Below, piece by piece: positions 36,166 to 45,497 of a stretch of 64,000 nucleotides of DNA. A program made the translations under genes and the position numbers. The DNA is taken from contig UQBJ01000005.1 in assembly GCA_900539255.1 (NCBI GenBank), positions 9,325-73,324 of the forward strand, given 5' to 3'. The notes beneath the pieces are model-generated. The model was given only the letters and a program-made list of their open reading frames with translations. It searched no databases and had not been told where the DNA came from. Position 1 is the stretch's first letter. The number at the start of each line of letters is the position of its first letter. This DNA is from an uncultured Campylobacter sp. (GTDB lineage Bacteria; Campylobacterota; Campylobacteria; Campylobacterales; Campylobacteraceae).

Positions 36166-37410
36166 TTAAATTTCGGGCTTATTGCCGTGTATCAAATCAG
36201 CATATTTATTTTGATTAAAAGATGAATAAAATAAATCAATTGTATTCACAAGCGCAGTAAAATCAAAAACGAAATTAAATTCATTTGTATATAATCCCGT
36301 GTTTAACACAAATTTATAGTTTTCAAAGCTATAAATTCCTTGTAAATCTTGCATTATTGTTGTGGTTTTAGCAAGTAGGCAAATGTATTGAAAATCCTTG
36401 TCTATATAGCTTGTTTGATTGTTTGGGTGCGCCATAGCAAAATGCTGATTTGGCGTTAAAGCGATAAGATTTTCTATAAAATCACTAATTTGCGGAAACT
36501 CATTAGCTGGAAAAATATGATGAATTTGCGTAGCAGGAACTTGCTCGCTTTGTTGTTTTAGCTCTGAACAACTACCATTAAAATTATCGTTGTATCTACG
36601 GACAATTCTTTTGGCTTTTTGCACATTGTAGTGTGCGTTTGCTTGTAGCGCAAAAGCGGTTTGCTCGTATTCTTGTCTTGTTGTAATTTTATCTTTACCA
36701 CTGAGTTCATCTCGCCAATTTATGCGATTGTATTTAAGTTCATCAAATGTGATAATGGTATTTGATAAATGTCCTTTTCTTGTCCCTTGTTTGCGCAAAT
36801 TAAAAGCAAGTGGATTAAGAATTTTAGTAAAAATTCTGCCACATTCTACACTTCCATTGATATGTGTATTTTGAATAGTGAAATCAACAAATGCGTCTTT
36901 TAACAATTTAAAACTTTCTTTATTTTGTGCGTTAAAAAATGTTTCAAATACATTGTAAATTCCACTATCTTGCAATACTTTTTGAATATATAAAATTAAA
37001 AAAGTTAAAGCGTTTGTTTCTCTAATCATAATAAATTCAAGCAGTTTAAGATTGTTGATTTTAAATATATTTGTATTGCCCTTTTTATATGAAAGTTGCA
37101 AAATTCCACTATATGCCAAAAGATTGATAGGTTGGCTGAAAAATTTATCATACTCGTTGTTTGCATATGGTGAAGTAGTGTCGGGTTTAGAAAAAATAGC
37201 CATTACATTTTCTCTTGTATATGGGCTGTCCCAAATGTTACTGATTGAAAATTCCACTTGTGTGTCATAGTTTGTATATTCTAAAATGCAATCTGCAATT
37301 ATCGACAGCACATCACAAGTGCATTTTTGGTCTATCCATCTAGCATTATGTGATTTCCTTATGTCATAATCATAGAAATTTAAAAAATCTTGTATTTGTT
37401 GTGTTTGCAT
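36166..37410 (-). CDS. HNH restriction endonuclease, HpyAV-like
   Basis: 414 residues. The nuclease site is QIHHIFP (His297-His298) followed by NLIALTPNQHFAMAHP, giving the Asn and third His of a beta-beta-alpha-metal fold. The first 270 residues are helical with no motif I know and probably recognise DNA. It follows a fused m5C/m6A methyltransferase by two bases. H. pylori HpyAV, a type IIS enzyme (CCTTC), has the same partnership of HNH nuclease and double methyltransferase, so this is probably a related system; its recognition site is inferred only. Confidence 0.75.
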   Translation of the reverse strand: MQTQQIQDFLNFYDYDIRKSHNARWIDQKCTCDVLSIIADCILEYTNYDTQVEFSISNIWDSPYTRENVMAIFSKPDTTSPYANNEYDKFFSQPINLLAYSGILQLSYKKGNTNIFKINNLKLLEFIMIRETNALTFLILYIQKVLQDSGIYNVFETFFNAQNKESFKLLKDAFVDFTIQNTHINGSVECGRIFTKILNPLAFNLRKQGTRKGHLSNTIITFDELKYNRINWRDELSGKDKITTRQEYEQTAFALQANAHYNVQKAKRIVRRYNDNFNGSCSELKQQSEQVPATQIHHIFPANEFPQISDFIENLIALTPNQHFAMAHPNNQTSYIDKDFQYICLLAKTTTIMQDLQGIYSFENYKFVLNTGLYTNEFNFVFDFTALVNTIDLFYSSFNQNKYADLIHGNKPEI

Positions 37411-37412
37411 TA

Positions 37413-39893
37413 TTATCCTTTACGAATGCCAAACCAAAAACAGCTTGTGCTGTCGATATTTAAAGTGCGTGTTTGATAATTTCTAGCAATTTTATAAAAA
37501 TGTCTAAATTCATCACTTGCTATATAATTTTGCTGTTGTTTCGTCAAATTTAGTTTTTCTTTTGGGATTAAAATCGCCACTGAACCATTGACGATAAAGC
37601 CTTTTTCTTTTTTTAATAAGCGCGGATTGTAAGTCATATTTGGCGTTAAATATACATCATCTCTATCTAAAAATTCTCCTATTTTAAATTTATGCAGCTC
37701 ATCTTTTGAGATATAACTATCATAGCCTTTTATTTCTATGATTTTACCATTATCATCAATGTTTCGAGCCTTAATGACTCTCACATTTTTAGCGTTTTTA
37801 ATTGTTGTGGTATTTGAATTTGTAAGTTGTCTATCCCTAAAAGCTTCAAAAATTCCAAGTTTCATATTGTCAAAAATCTTATCAAAAAAAGCATTTCTAA
37901 AAATTACCCAATAAGGCAACTTGTCATCAAAAATATAAACACTTTTTTGTAACAAACACATTTTTAAAGGCAGAGATTTGACATATACTTCTTTTGTTTT
38001 ACCCGTGCTTATGTTGATTGTTTCAATCAGCACACCACTAAAACCAAGTTCTCCAAAATCTAAAATACTACTCACACCCTTTTCTTGCAATTTTTTGCGT
38101 GTGTTTTCATATTCTTTTGTGTTAAGCAAATTTTTAGGCATTATCATTGAGACAAAATCCGCCATTTTTAAAGATTTTTCCAAAAACAAACCTGCTAAAT
38201 TACTCAAATTTTCACTAAATTCTTTTTTGTTGATTTGATTTTTGTTGAGCTTGGTAAATGGCGGATTGCCCACGATTAAATCAGCCTTTGTTTCATATTT
38301 CATAAAATCTTTACAAATAAAATTTAATTTAAAGTTTTTTGGAGCTAAATCTTTGTAAAGTAGTTTTAAAATTTTTAGATTATTTTCATCTATATCAATC
38401 AAATTTAAATTCACTTGCTTAATGTGGGCATATTTTTTAAACAAAATAGGCACGAAATTTCCGCAACCAACGCTTGGCTCAACGATAGTTATTTCGTCTT
38501 TATTAAAATTTGGTAAAGTTTTAGCAATTTCATTGACGATAAATTTGTTTGTAAAATAAGCTGCATTTTCAGCCCTTTGAGAATTTGCCATCTCAGCTAA
38601 ATTTGATAAACACGCTTTTGAAATTTTGTGTAAATTTGCATTTATATAGTCGTTAAGATTTTGGCTATTTTGTAAGCCATATTTGGCGATTTCTTCTAAA
38701 ATCTCTTTATTGTTTAGTTTTTGTTTTTGCATAAAGTTTTGAATTTTGTCTGCAATTTGCCTAAAAATGATAGTCGGCACTGCTTCGCCTATACTTTGTC
38801 TTATATTCATTTCATTTTGTTTGGATAATTTTTGTTTTTCTTGCTCGCTCAAAGCATTCAGCTCATCAAGACTTAAAGATAACCACGCAAAATTTTGTGG
38901 GATATTCATCATAAGCATTAACTCTCTAATAGAAAAAACTCTATCATCTTTTGGATGAATGGTATTTTGACTTGCAAGTTGGTCGTTTCTTGTGTGCACA
39001 CAAGGGGCTACTGCGTCCCACTTTTGCCTTTTATATTTATCGCCATTTTTGGATTTGTTGATGATAATTTTGCCATTTATGAGTTGGTGTGGCTTTTTTT
39101 TGTTATCTTTATTATCAAAAGCACTTTGTCCTTCTTGCAAATCCTTTATCCATTCGCGCATATGTTGTGGATAAATTCTAAAACTATGATAAAAATCATT
39201 TTTGTCGAATTCACCCCATTCAAGTGATTTTAGCTTTGATATAAGCTCTCTTAATGTTTTTTCTGTTTGAAAGTTTGGAAAAAGTTCTATGCTAGCGATG
39301 AAATTTTTAAACTCGTCGCAAACACCTATAACAAGGGTTCTTGTCCTACTTGAATTTGCACCATAATTTTTAAAGTTGATGACTTCATTGTAGATAGAAT
39401 ACTCCTTTGAAAGATTTTGTTCTATCATTTTGCCTATTTCTACGACATTTCCTCCTTTATCCACGCAACCTGTTTTATAAAAACTTGACACATTTTCCAA
39501 GATAAAAAATCTCGGCTTAATTTGCGCTATAAGCTCTACACTTTCGACAACTAACGAATTTCGTTCTATTTCGTTGTTGTGTTTTTTGTGATTTGCCACG
39601 CTCATTCCTTGACAAGGCGGTGTAGCTACAAGCACATCAACCTTGTCGTTTCCTAACCTTTTGTAAGTGTTAATTTGCTTTAAAATTTGCTCTTTTATAG
39701 CTGAATTTTTAATGTCGCCACAAATATAGCCCTCATCAAATTTACATTTTTGATTGAGCCTTTGTATGTCTAGTCTTCTTTTAATCAGCTCATTTGTAGC
39801 AATGCACTCAAATCCAGCCTCTTTAAAACCATAGCACCCCACGCCAGCCGATGAAAACAACGAAATATAAGTAAGCGTCTTGTCAGGTAACAT
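37413..39893 (-). CDS. Fused DNA methyltransferase: m5C domain plus m6A domain
   Basis: 826 residues. The N-terminal part (1 to about 380) is a C5-cytosine methyltransferase: ISLFSSAGVGCYGFKEAGF (motif I), ATPPCQGMS with catalytic Cys94 (motif IV), FILENV (motif VI) and a late IGEAVP (motif X). The C-terminal part (about 430 to 826) is an N6-adenine methyltransferase with VEPSVGCGNF (motif I) and VGNPPF at Asn543 (motif IV). Two activities suit an asymmetric, type IIS-like site whose two strands need different methylation. Both domains look intact. Base composition is more AT-rich than the neighbours, suggesting transfer. Confidence 0.9.
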   Translation of the reverse strand: MLPDKTLTYISLFSSAGVGCYGFKEAGFECIATNELIKRRLDIQRLNQKCKFDEGYICGDIKNSAIKEQILKQINTYKRLGNDKVDVLVATPPCQGMSVANHKKHNNEIERNSLVVESVELIAQIKPRFFILENVSSFYKTGCVDKGGNVVEIGKMIEQNLSKEYSIYNEVINFKNYGANSSRTRTLVIGVCDEFKNFIASIELFPNFQTEKTLRELISKLKSLEWGEFDKNDFYHSFRIYPQHMREWIKDLQEGQSAFDNKDNKKKPHQLINGKIIINKSKNGDKYKRQKWDAVAPCVHTRNDQLASQNTIHPKDDRVFSIRELMLMMNIPQNFAWLSLSLDELNALSEQEKQKLSKQNEMNIRQSIGEAVPTIIFRQIADKIQNFMQKQKLNNKEILEEIAKYGLQNSQNLNDYINANLHKISKACLSNLAEMANSQRAENAAYFTNKFIVNEIAKTLPNFNKDEITIVEPSVGCGNFVPILFKKYAHIKQVNLNLIDIDENNLKILKLLYKDLAPKNFKLNFICKDFMKYETKADLIVGNPPFTKLNKNQINKKEFSENLSNLAGLFLEKSLKMADFVSMIMPKNLLNTKEYENTRKKLQEKGVSSILDFGELGFSGVLIETINISTGKTKEVYVKSLPLKMCLLQKSVYIFDDKLPYWVIFRNAFFDKIFDNMKLGIFEAFRDRQLTNSNTTTIKNAKNVRVIKARNIDDNGKIIEIKGYDSYISKDELHKFKIGEFLDRDDVYLTPNMTYNPRLLKKEKGFIVNGSVAILIPKEKLNLTKQQQNYIASDEFRHFYKIARNYQTRTLNIDSTSCFWFGIRKG

Positions 39894-40000
39894 TAAATAT
39901 CCTTGATATTGCTATATTAAATCTTTTTTAATTTGTAAGCGTTTGGTTAATAAGCTCAACACTCAAATTTATATTATAATACTTTTTTGTAAATTATATT

Positions 40001-40483
40001 TCAGCTTTTAAGCTTATCTTTTCCCGTCATTTGATAACTCTCTTCAACAAGCTTTTTTAAGGTTTTTAAATTCACGCTTTCATCTAGCTTTACGGTGAGC
40101 CAGTGTTTTTTGTTCATGTGATAAGCGCGAAAAAAGCTCGCATTATCTACCAAATCATCGATGATTTTGGGCTTTGCCTTGACATTCATAATGTTGATGA
40201 TTTCATCTGTTTCAAGCCCTAATTTACGGGCATTTAAAGCCACTACAAGCGCATACCATTTTTTGTTTTCTTTGTGGCGAAAGATAGCCGAATTTGGCGA
40301 GTCAAGCCACAAAAATTCAAGCTCATCGCCATAATGCTCTTTGATATGCTCGATGATTTGCCTTGCGCGCGCATTTTCAAAGATATTTTTGTAGTTTTTG
40401 GTGCGATTTAGCAAAATCTCTTTTTCAAAGGCTCTTTTTTGCTCAAATTTGGTGTCGTAGTTTAAATGGCAAGTTTTTTTCAT
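40001..40483 (-). CDS. MmcQ/YjbR family protein
   Basis: 160 residues from ATG 40483. The C-terminal 90 residues match the YjbR (CyaY-like fold) pattern: FRHKENKKWYALVVAL, KAKPKIIDDLV, MNKKHWLTVKLD and the Lys-rich end of the last helix. The family is often called DNA-binding, but its function is unclear. A GTG three bases earlier is also in frame; ATG is preferred because AAAGGAT then lies at better distance. Confidence 0.85.
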   Translation of the reverse strand: MKKTCHLNYDTKFEQKRAFEKEILLNRTKNYKNIFENARARQIIEHIKEHYGDELEFLWLDSPNSAIFRHKENKKWYALVVALNARKLGLETDEIINIMNVKAKPKIIDDLVDNASFFRAYHMNKKHWLTVKLDESVNLKTLKKLVEESYQMTGKDKLKS

Positions 40484-40542
40484 CACTATCCTTTGGGCGA
40501 ATTTGGCACAATTCGCCCTTTTGGCGTGAAAATTTGCAAGTT

Positions 40543-41214
40543 TTAAATAACTTGCACCACTTTTTCAAAGCTTTGTCTTGTTTGGGGGTGCTTTGGAGCA
40601 TTTTTTCTATATCCAAATGCCGTCATAACCGCTGTTTTAAAATGCTTTGTGTCAAGCAAACCTTCTTTTTGTAGGATTTCATTCACGCTTTGTCGGTTAA
40701 AACCTTCAATAGGCAAAGAGTCAATCCCAAGCAAGGCTGCACTTGTAAGCATATTGCCTAAGGCTATGTAGCGCTGCTTGCACGCCCAGTCAAAGAGCTT
40801 TTGCTCGTCATTGTAAATGCAAAAATGCTTTTTTTGAAATTCAGTGAAAAAATCCGTCCTTGCTTTTTGTGCGGTTTCATTTAAATTTTTCACTTCTTTC
40901 ATTATATATGACAAATAGGCGCTTTCAGGGTGCAAATCCGCCCCAACTCGCGCTAAAATCACCACAAATTCGCTAGCGTTGTTAAGCGCATCTTGTCCGC
41001 CCCACGCCGCATCATAAATTTTTTGGCGAATTTCCTTGCTTTTGAGCACCAAAAATTTCCAAGGCTCAAAGCCAAATGAACTAGGGCTTAGCCTGCCTGC
41101 TTCTAAAATCGTGCGAAAGTCCGCTTCACTCACGCTTTTGCCCCCGTCAAATTCCTTGCAAGCGTGGCGAAATTTAAAAACTTCGGCGATTTTGTCATTT
41201 TCTAAAAATTTCAT
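40543..41214 (-). CDS. Nitroreductase-family FMN oxidoreductase
   Basis: 223 residues, the size of NfsB/RdxA-like enzymes. The FMN-binding start FRHACKEFDGGKSVSE and the LSPSSFGFEPWKFLVL motif are clear, as is the C-terminal FGYRKNAPKHPQTRQ. It reduces nitro compounds or quinones with NAD(P)H; related enzymes activate nitro-drugs in this class of bacteria. The physiological substrate is unknown. A TATAAT box lies at 41252-41257, divergent from fmt. Confidence 0.9.
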   Translation of the reverse strand: MKFLENDKIAEVFKFRHACKEFDGGKSVSEADFRTILEAGRLSPSSFGFEPWKFLVLKSKEIRQKIYDAAWGGQDALNNASEFVVILARVGADLHPESAYLSYIMKEVKNLNETAQKARTDFFTEFQKKHFCIYNDEQKLFDWACKQRYIALGNMLTSAALLGIDSLPIEGFNRQSVNEILQKEGLLDTKHFKTAVMTAFGYRKNAPKHPQTRQSFEKVVQVI

Positions 41215-41251
41215 TGTGTATCCTTTCGGGTAAAGTTAAAATTCAGCACTC

Positions 41252-41257
41252 ATTATA
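41252..41257 (-). promoter_or_regulatory. -10 box of the nitroreductase gene
   Basis: TATAAT on the minus strand (CCTTATAATGAG), 38 bases before the ATG. Back-to-back with the fmt promoter. Confidence 0.55.
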
Positions 41258-41283
41258 AGGTTTAATCGTTAATTGTTTTCAAA

Positions 41284-41289
41284 TATAAT
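41284..41289 (+). promoter_or_regulatory. -10 box of fmt-birA-parAB
   Basis: TATAAT in CAAATATAATGTC, 34 bases before the fmt ATG. Confidence 0.55.
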
Positions 41290-41322
41290 GTCTCTTTCAT
41301 AAGCACAAATTTAGGATAAAAA

Positions 41323-42237
41323 ATGCCAAAAATCATCTTTATGGGAACTCCAAGCTATGCTGAACGCATTTTAGACGAGTTGATTGCTTGTAAATTTGGC
41401 ATTGTGGGCGTTTTTACGGGCGAGGATAAGCCTTTTGGACGAAAGGGCGCGCTCAAACAAAGCGAAGTTAAGCGTTTAGCACAACGCAAAATTCCCCAAA
41501 CGCCCATTTTCACGCCAAAAAGTTTAAAAACTAGCGAAGTTTTAGCACAAATTCAGGGCTTAAAGGCTGATTTTATCGTGGTTGCTGCTTATGGCAAACT
41601 TTTGCCAAAAGAGATTTTAAACTGCGCCCCTTGCATAAATTTACACGCTTCGCTTTTGCCAAAATACCGCGGGGCAAGCCCTATACAACAAGCGATTTTA
41701 AATGGGGACGAAACAAGCGGGGTTTGTGCTATGCTGATGAATGAAAGGCTTGATGGTGGGGCGGTTTTAAAGAGTGCGAGTTTAAATATAAAAAATAAAA
41801 GGGCTGATGAAGTGTTTTTAGCGATGAGCGAGCTTGCGGCAAAGCTATGTGTAGAGACTTTAAACGAATTTAGCACGCTCAAAGCCCTGCCACAAGATGA
41901 AAGCAAAGCTACTTTTTGCACCAAAATCAAAAAAGAAAACGGGCTTGTGAATTTAGATAACGCCAAAGAACTTTATCATAAATTTTTAGCCTTTTATCCT
42001 TGGCCAAGTGTCTTTTTAAGCAATGGTTTAAAGTTTATCGACATTGAGTTAGTGGATAATGCGGCGCACGAAAGGGACGGAGAAATTTTAAGCGTGGAAA
42101 AAGAGAGCTTTTTGCTTGCTTGCAAAACAGGCACGCTCAAAGTAAAGGCGTTGCAAGAAAGCGGCAAAAACAAAGTGAGCGCAAAAGACTATATCAACGG
42201 AAAAAGGCTGAAAAGTGGAGATAGTTTGTATCGATAA
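41323..42237 (+). CDS. fmt: Methionyl-tRNA formyltransferase
   Basis: 304 residues. IIFMGTPSYAERIL is the family N-terminus, and the catalytic region reads NLHASLLPKYRGASPIQQAIL with Asn, His and the SLLPxYRG loop. It formylates initiator Met-tRNA. A C-terminal tRNA-binding domain is present (residues about 205-300). birA starts 23 bases before its stop in another frame. Confidence 0.96.
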   Translation: MPKIIFMGTPSYAERILDELIACKFGIVGVFTGEDKPFGRKGALKQSEVKRLAQRKIPQTPIFTPKSLKTSEVLAQIQGLKADFIVVAAYGKLLPKEILNCAPCINLHASLLPKYRGASPIQQAILNGDETSGVCAMLMNERLDGGAVLKSASLNIKNKRADEVFLAMSELAAKLCVETLNEFSTLKALPQDESKATFCTKIKKENGLVNLDNAKELYHKFLAFYPWPSVFLSNGLKFIDIELVDNAAHERDGEILSVEKESFLLACKTGTLKVKALQESGKNKVSAKDYINGKRLKSGDSLYR

Positions 42238-42850
42238 AATAGACTCTACGCATTTGTTTATGTGTAAAAAGGCAAGAAAAGGCGACATTGACAAGCCCTT
42301 TGCCCTTTACGCACTCGAACAAACAGGCGGTGTGGGAAGTAGGGATAACTCGTGGCAAAGTCAAAGGGGAAATTTGCACCTTTCGTTTTGTTTAAAGCGT
42401 GAAAATTTAGCTTCTGATTTGCCTTTATCATCTTTAAGCATTTATTTTGCCTTTCTTTTTAAGGAAGTTTTAGTGGCAAATGGCTCTTGCGTGTGGCTTA
42501 AATACCCTAATGATTTATATTTAGATGATAAAAAAGTAGGTGGGGTGATGAGTGCTAAAATCAATGATTTCATCATCATCAGCACGGGCATAAATGCTAA
42601 ATTTGCGCCCTTTGGTGCAGCCACACTTGACATAAATGTCGATTTAGCAGACTTAGTGGATAAATTTGCAAAAGAAATTGAAAAAAATCTTTCTTGGAAA
42701 GAAATTTTCAGCAAATATATGGTAGAATTTCAAAAATCAAAAAATTACAGCTTTCACTACGATGGCAAGGAAGTGCCTTTGGATAGTGTTTTGCTCTGTG
42801 ATGATGGTTCGATTTTATTTCAAAACAAAAGGATATATAGTCTAAGATGA
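42215..42850 (+). CDS. birA: Biotin-protein ligase (short BirA, no repressor domain)
   Basis: 211 residues, lacking the N-terminal winged helix of E. coli BirA, so it is enzyme only. ALEQTGGVGSRDNSW is the biotin/ATP-binding loop and VWLKYPNDLYLDDKKVGG the KWPND-type motif with its lysine. It attaches biotin to the carboxyl carrier protein. The start is GTG 42215 inside fmt. Its end overlaps parA by ATGA. Confidence 0.93.
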   Translation: MEIVCIDKIDSTHLFMCKKARKGDIDKPFALYALEQTGGVGSRDNSWQSQRGNLHLSFCLKRENLASDLPLSSLSIYFAFLFKEVLVANGSCVWLKYPNDLYLDDKKVGGVMSAKINDFIIISTGINAKFAPFGAATLDINVDLADLVDKFAKEIEKNLSWKEIFSKYMVEFQKSKNYSFHYDGKEVPLDSVLLCDDGSILFQNKRIYSLR

Positions 42851-43629
42851 GCGAGATAATCACGATTGCCAACCAAAAAGGTGGCGTAGGAAAGACAACA
42901 ACGGCGATAAATTTAGCCGCGAGCTTAGCTGTGGCTGAAAAAAAGGTGCTTTTAGTCGATATAGACCCGCAAGCAAACGCAACCACAGGGCTTGGCTTTA
43001 ACCGCAACAACTACGAGTATAACATTTACCATATATTCACAGGACGCAAGAAGCTTTCAGACATTATCCTTAAAAGCGAGCTGCCAAAGCTGCATTTAGC
43101 TCCGTCAAACATAGGACTTGTGGGCATCGAGCAAGAGTTAGCCAAAGAAGATAGCGTGCAAATGAAGACTATACTCAAAAAAGCCCTTGAAGAAGTGGCT
43201 GGTGATTATGATTTTATCATCATCGACAGCCCGCCAGCACTTGGAAGTATCACTATAAACGCTTTTGTGGCAAGTGATAGCGTAATAATCCCCATTCAAT
43301 GTGAATTTTACGCATTAGAAGGCGTGGCTATGGTGTTAAATACCATAAAAATCATCAAAAAAACGCTCAATCCAAAGCTTAAAATTCGGGGCTTTTTGCC
43401 GACTATGTTTAGCATACAAAACAACCTTTCGCGCGACACGGTGGAGGATTTGAAACAAAATTTCAAAGAACAGCTCTTTCGTGTCGATGAAGAAGAGGAT
43501 TTCATCATCGTTCCGCGCAATGTGAAATTAGCTGAAAGCCCGAGTTTTGGTAAGCCGATTATTTTATATGACATAAAATCGCCCGGCTCCATAGCTTATC
43601 AAAATTTGGCAACTTCGATTTTGAGGTAA
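42847..43629 (+). CDS. parA: Chromosome-partition ATPase ParA (Soj)
   Basis: 260 residues. The deviant Walker A motif is KGGVGKTT (residues 11-18), with DIDPQANATTG and IIIDSPPALG. ParA binds DNA in an ATP-dependent manner and moves the ParB-origin complex. It overlaps birA by ATGA and parB follows three bases after its stop. The short N-terminus means no autoregulatory DNA-binding domain. I saw no parS-like site in the immediate neighbourhood, though I could not search exhaustively. Confidence 0.97.
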   Translation: MSEIITIANQKGGVGKTTTAINLAASLAVAEKKVLLVDIDPQANATTGLGFNRNNYEYNIYHIFTGRKKLSDIILKSELPKLHLAPSNIGLVGIEQELAKEDSVQMKTILKKALEEVAGDYDFIIIDSPPALGSITINAFVASDSVIIPIQCEFYALEGVAMVLNTIKIIKKTLNPKLKIRGFLPTMFSIQNNLSRDTVEDLKQNFKEQLFRVDEEEDFIIVPRNVKLAESPSFGKPIILYDIKSPGSIAYQNLATSILR

Positions 43630-43632
43630 GAT

Positions 43633-44478
43633 ATGGCAAAGAGAAAAGCACTAGGACGAGGACTTGAAAGCCTGCTTGGCGAGGCTGCTGAGGCTTATAG
43701 CAAGGATTTGGGTATCAATGTAAGCGATGTGCAAAACATTGAGATAGATTTAATCGCTCCAAACCCCTACCAACCGCGTAAAAATTTCGATGAAGACGCT
43801 CTAAACGAGCTAGCATCGTCCATAGAGGAATTTGGACTTATCCAACCTGTGGTGCTTTATAAAGACAATGATGACTCATACACTCTCATCGCTGGCGAAC
43901 GCAGGCTTAGAGCTTGTAAGATTTTAGGAAAAACCGACATAAAGGCGGTTATATTAGATGCTGATGAGGACAAGCTCCGAGAACTCGCCCTTATAGAAAA
44001 CATACAAAGAGAGGATTTAAATCCTATTGAGCTTGCAAGCTCTTACAAAGAGCTTATAGACACTATGAATATCACGCAAGAAGCCCTTGCAGCATACATA
44101 CACAAATCCCGCCCGCAGATTACTAACACTTTAAGGCTACTTGAACTTGACAAAGACACGCAAGAGCTGATAATGCAAGGTAAAATTTCGCAAGGACACG
44201 CTAAAATGCTTGTAAGCCTTGACAAAAACGAACAAAAACTCGTCATAGATACGATTTTAGGGCAAAAACTTAATGTGCGCGACACTGAAAAGATGATTCA
44301 AAAGGTTAAAAAGAAAGAAAGTTTGGCTCAATTTGATGAAAATTACCACAAAGAGTTAAAAAAGTTGCAAGAAATTTTAAGCGAATTTGGCATAGAAAGC
44401 AAAATCAAAAGGGCGCAAATCATCTTAAATTTAGCAGATACTGAAAAGATAAAAGAATTAAACGCAAAATTATCATAA
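43633..44478 (+). CDS. parB: Chromosome-partition protein ParB (Spo0J)
   Basis: 281 residues: KALGRGLESLLG N-terminus, which stimulates ParA; the CTP-binding ParB/Srx core with the GERRLRA motif and ENIQREDLNPIE; a helix-turn-helix (ITQEALAAYIHKSRPQITNTLRLLEL); and a C-terminal dimerisation part. It nucleates on parS sites near the origin. Operon partner of parA; the atp genes follow after 53 bases with a promoter. Confidence 0.97.
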   Translation: MAKRKALGRGLESLLGEAAEAYSKDLGINVSDVQNIEIDLIAPNPYQPRKNFDEDALNELASSIEEFGLIQPVVLYKDNDDSYTLIAGERRLRACKILGKTDIKAVILDADEDKLRELALIENIQREDLNPIELASSYKELIDTMNITQEALAAYIHKSRPQITNTLRLLELDKDTQELIMQGKISQGHAKMLVSLDKNEQKLVIDTILGQKLNVRDTEKMIQKVKKKESLAQFDENYHKELKKLQEILSEFGIESKIKRAQIILNLADTEKIKELNAKLS

Positions 44479-44494
44479 TGTAAGATTGTTGTGT

Positions 44495-44500
44495 TATAAT
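44495..44500 (+). promoter_or_regulatory. -10 box of the atp operon
   Basis: TATAAT in TGTTATAATGTG, 32 bases before the atpF' ATG, in the only real gap between parB and atpC. Confidence 0.6.
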
Positions 44501-44531
44501 GTGATTTTTGTTACAAATTAAAGGATAAAAA

Positions 44532-44957
44532 ATGTTTGACGATATTGCCTTATCGACTATGCTAGCCACTGCTGTCATCTTTTTAGCGGTGATTTTCATC
44601 TTAAATGTCTTGCTCTACAAGCCTTTGCTTAAATTTATGGACGAAAGAGCCGTTTCTATCGACAATGACGAAAAAAAAGTCAAAGACAACTTTGAAGAAA
44701 TGACAAATTTCGGCGAAGAACTCACCAAAATCAAGCAAGATACGCGCGATGAGATAAACGCTATCAAGCAAAAAGCCACAGCACAGGCGCGTAGCCTAGC
44801 TGACGAGGAAATTCAAAAGAAAAAAGACGAGTTAGAACAAAAAATGCAAGCCTTTACCACTCAGCTTTTGCAAGAAAAAAACGAGTTAGAACACGAGCTA
44901 AAACTTCGCTTACCGCTGTGGCAAGAGTCCTTGCGTAAGAAAATCAAAGAGTTATAA
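44532..44957 (+). CDS. atpF': ATP synthase Fo subunit b'
   Basis: 141 residues: one N-terminal membrane helix (about residues 9-29) and a long charged coiled coil, the stator-stalk form. A second, longer b-type gene follows, so the stalk is a b-b' heterodimer as in other epsilonproteobacteria. First gene of the atp block; subunits a and c are not in this window. Confidence 0.9.
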   Translation: MFDDIALSTMLATAVIFLAVIFILNVLLYKPLLKFMDERAVSIDNDEKKVKDNFEEMTNFGEELTKIKQDTRDEINAIKQKATAQARSLADEEIQKKKDELEQKMQAFTTQLLQEKNELEHELKLRLPLWQESLRKKIKEL

Positions 44958-44963
44958 AGGAAA

Positions 44964-45497
44964 ATGATGAAAAATTTGCTTAAATTCACACTTTTTGCCG
45001 CCTTTGTGAGTGCGTTTTTGCCAAGTGCGCTTTTTGCAAGTAGTGGCGGGACAGATTATGACATAGTGCCAAGGACGATAAATTTTCTCATTTTTGCTGC
45101 GATTTTGGTGTATTTACTCAAAAATCCAGCTAAAAATTTCTACAACGGGCGAATTTCACGCATAGCCACAAGGCTTGATGACATACAAAAGCGCGTTTTG
45201 GAGAGCAAAAATAAAAAATTAGAGCTTCTTAAAAGCATAGAAAACGCCAAAAAAGAAAGCGAAGAAGCCATAGAGCTTGCTCAAAAAGAAGCCACTATCA
45301 TCGCAAATAAAATAAAAGAAGACACAAAGGCTGAGCTGCTTTTGCTTGAACGCTATTTTGAAGAGCAAAAAGACTATGAGCGGCGCAAAATGCAAAAAGA
45401 AGTCATCGCAAGCATTTTAAATCAAATGTTTGAAAACAAAGAAAACGAGCTGAGCCAAGATGCTATCCTTGACATAATGCTCAAAAAGGTTTCATAA
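44964..45497 (+). CDS. atpF: ATP synthase Fo subunit b
   Basis: 177 residues with two hydrophobic N-terminal stretches: one at about 8-25 (possibly a signal-like segment ending in FASS) and the membrane helix PRTINFLIFAAILVYLLKN. A charged coiled coil follows. Two adjacent ATG codons are possible; the second (44967) is better spaced from AAAGGA. Its stop overlaps the atpH ATG (TAATG). Confidence 0.93.
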   Translation: MMKNLLKFTLFAAFVSAFLPSALFASSGGTDYDIVPRTINFLIFAAILVYLLKNPAKNFYNGRISRIATRLDDIQKRVLESKNKKLELLKSIENAKKESEEAIELAQKEATIIANKIKEDTKAELLLLERYFEEQKDYERRKMQKEVIASILNQMFENKENELSQDAILDIMLKKVS

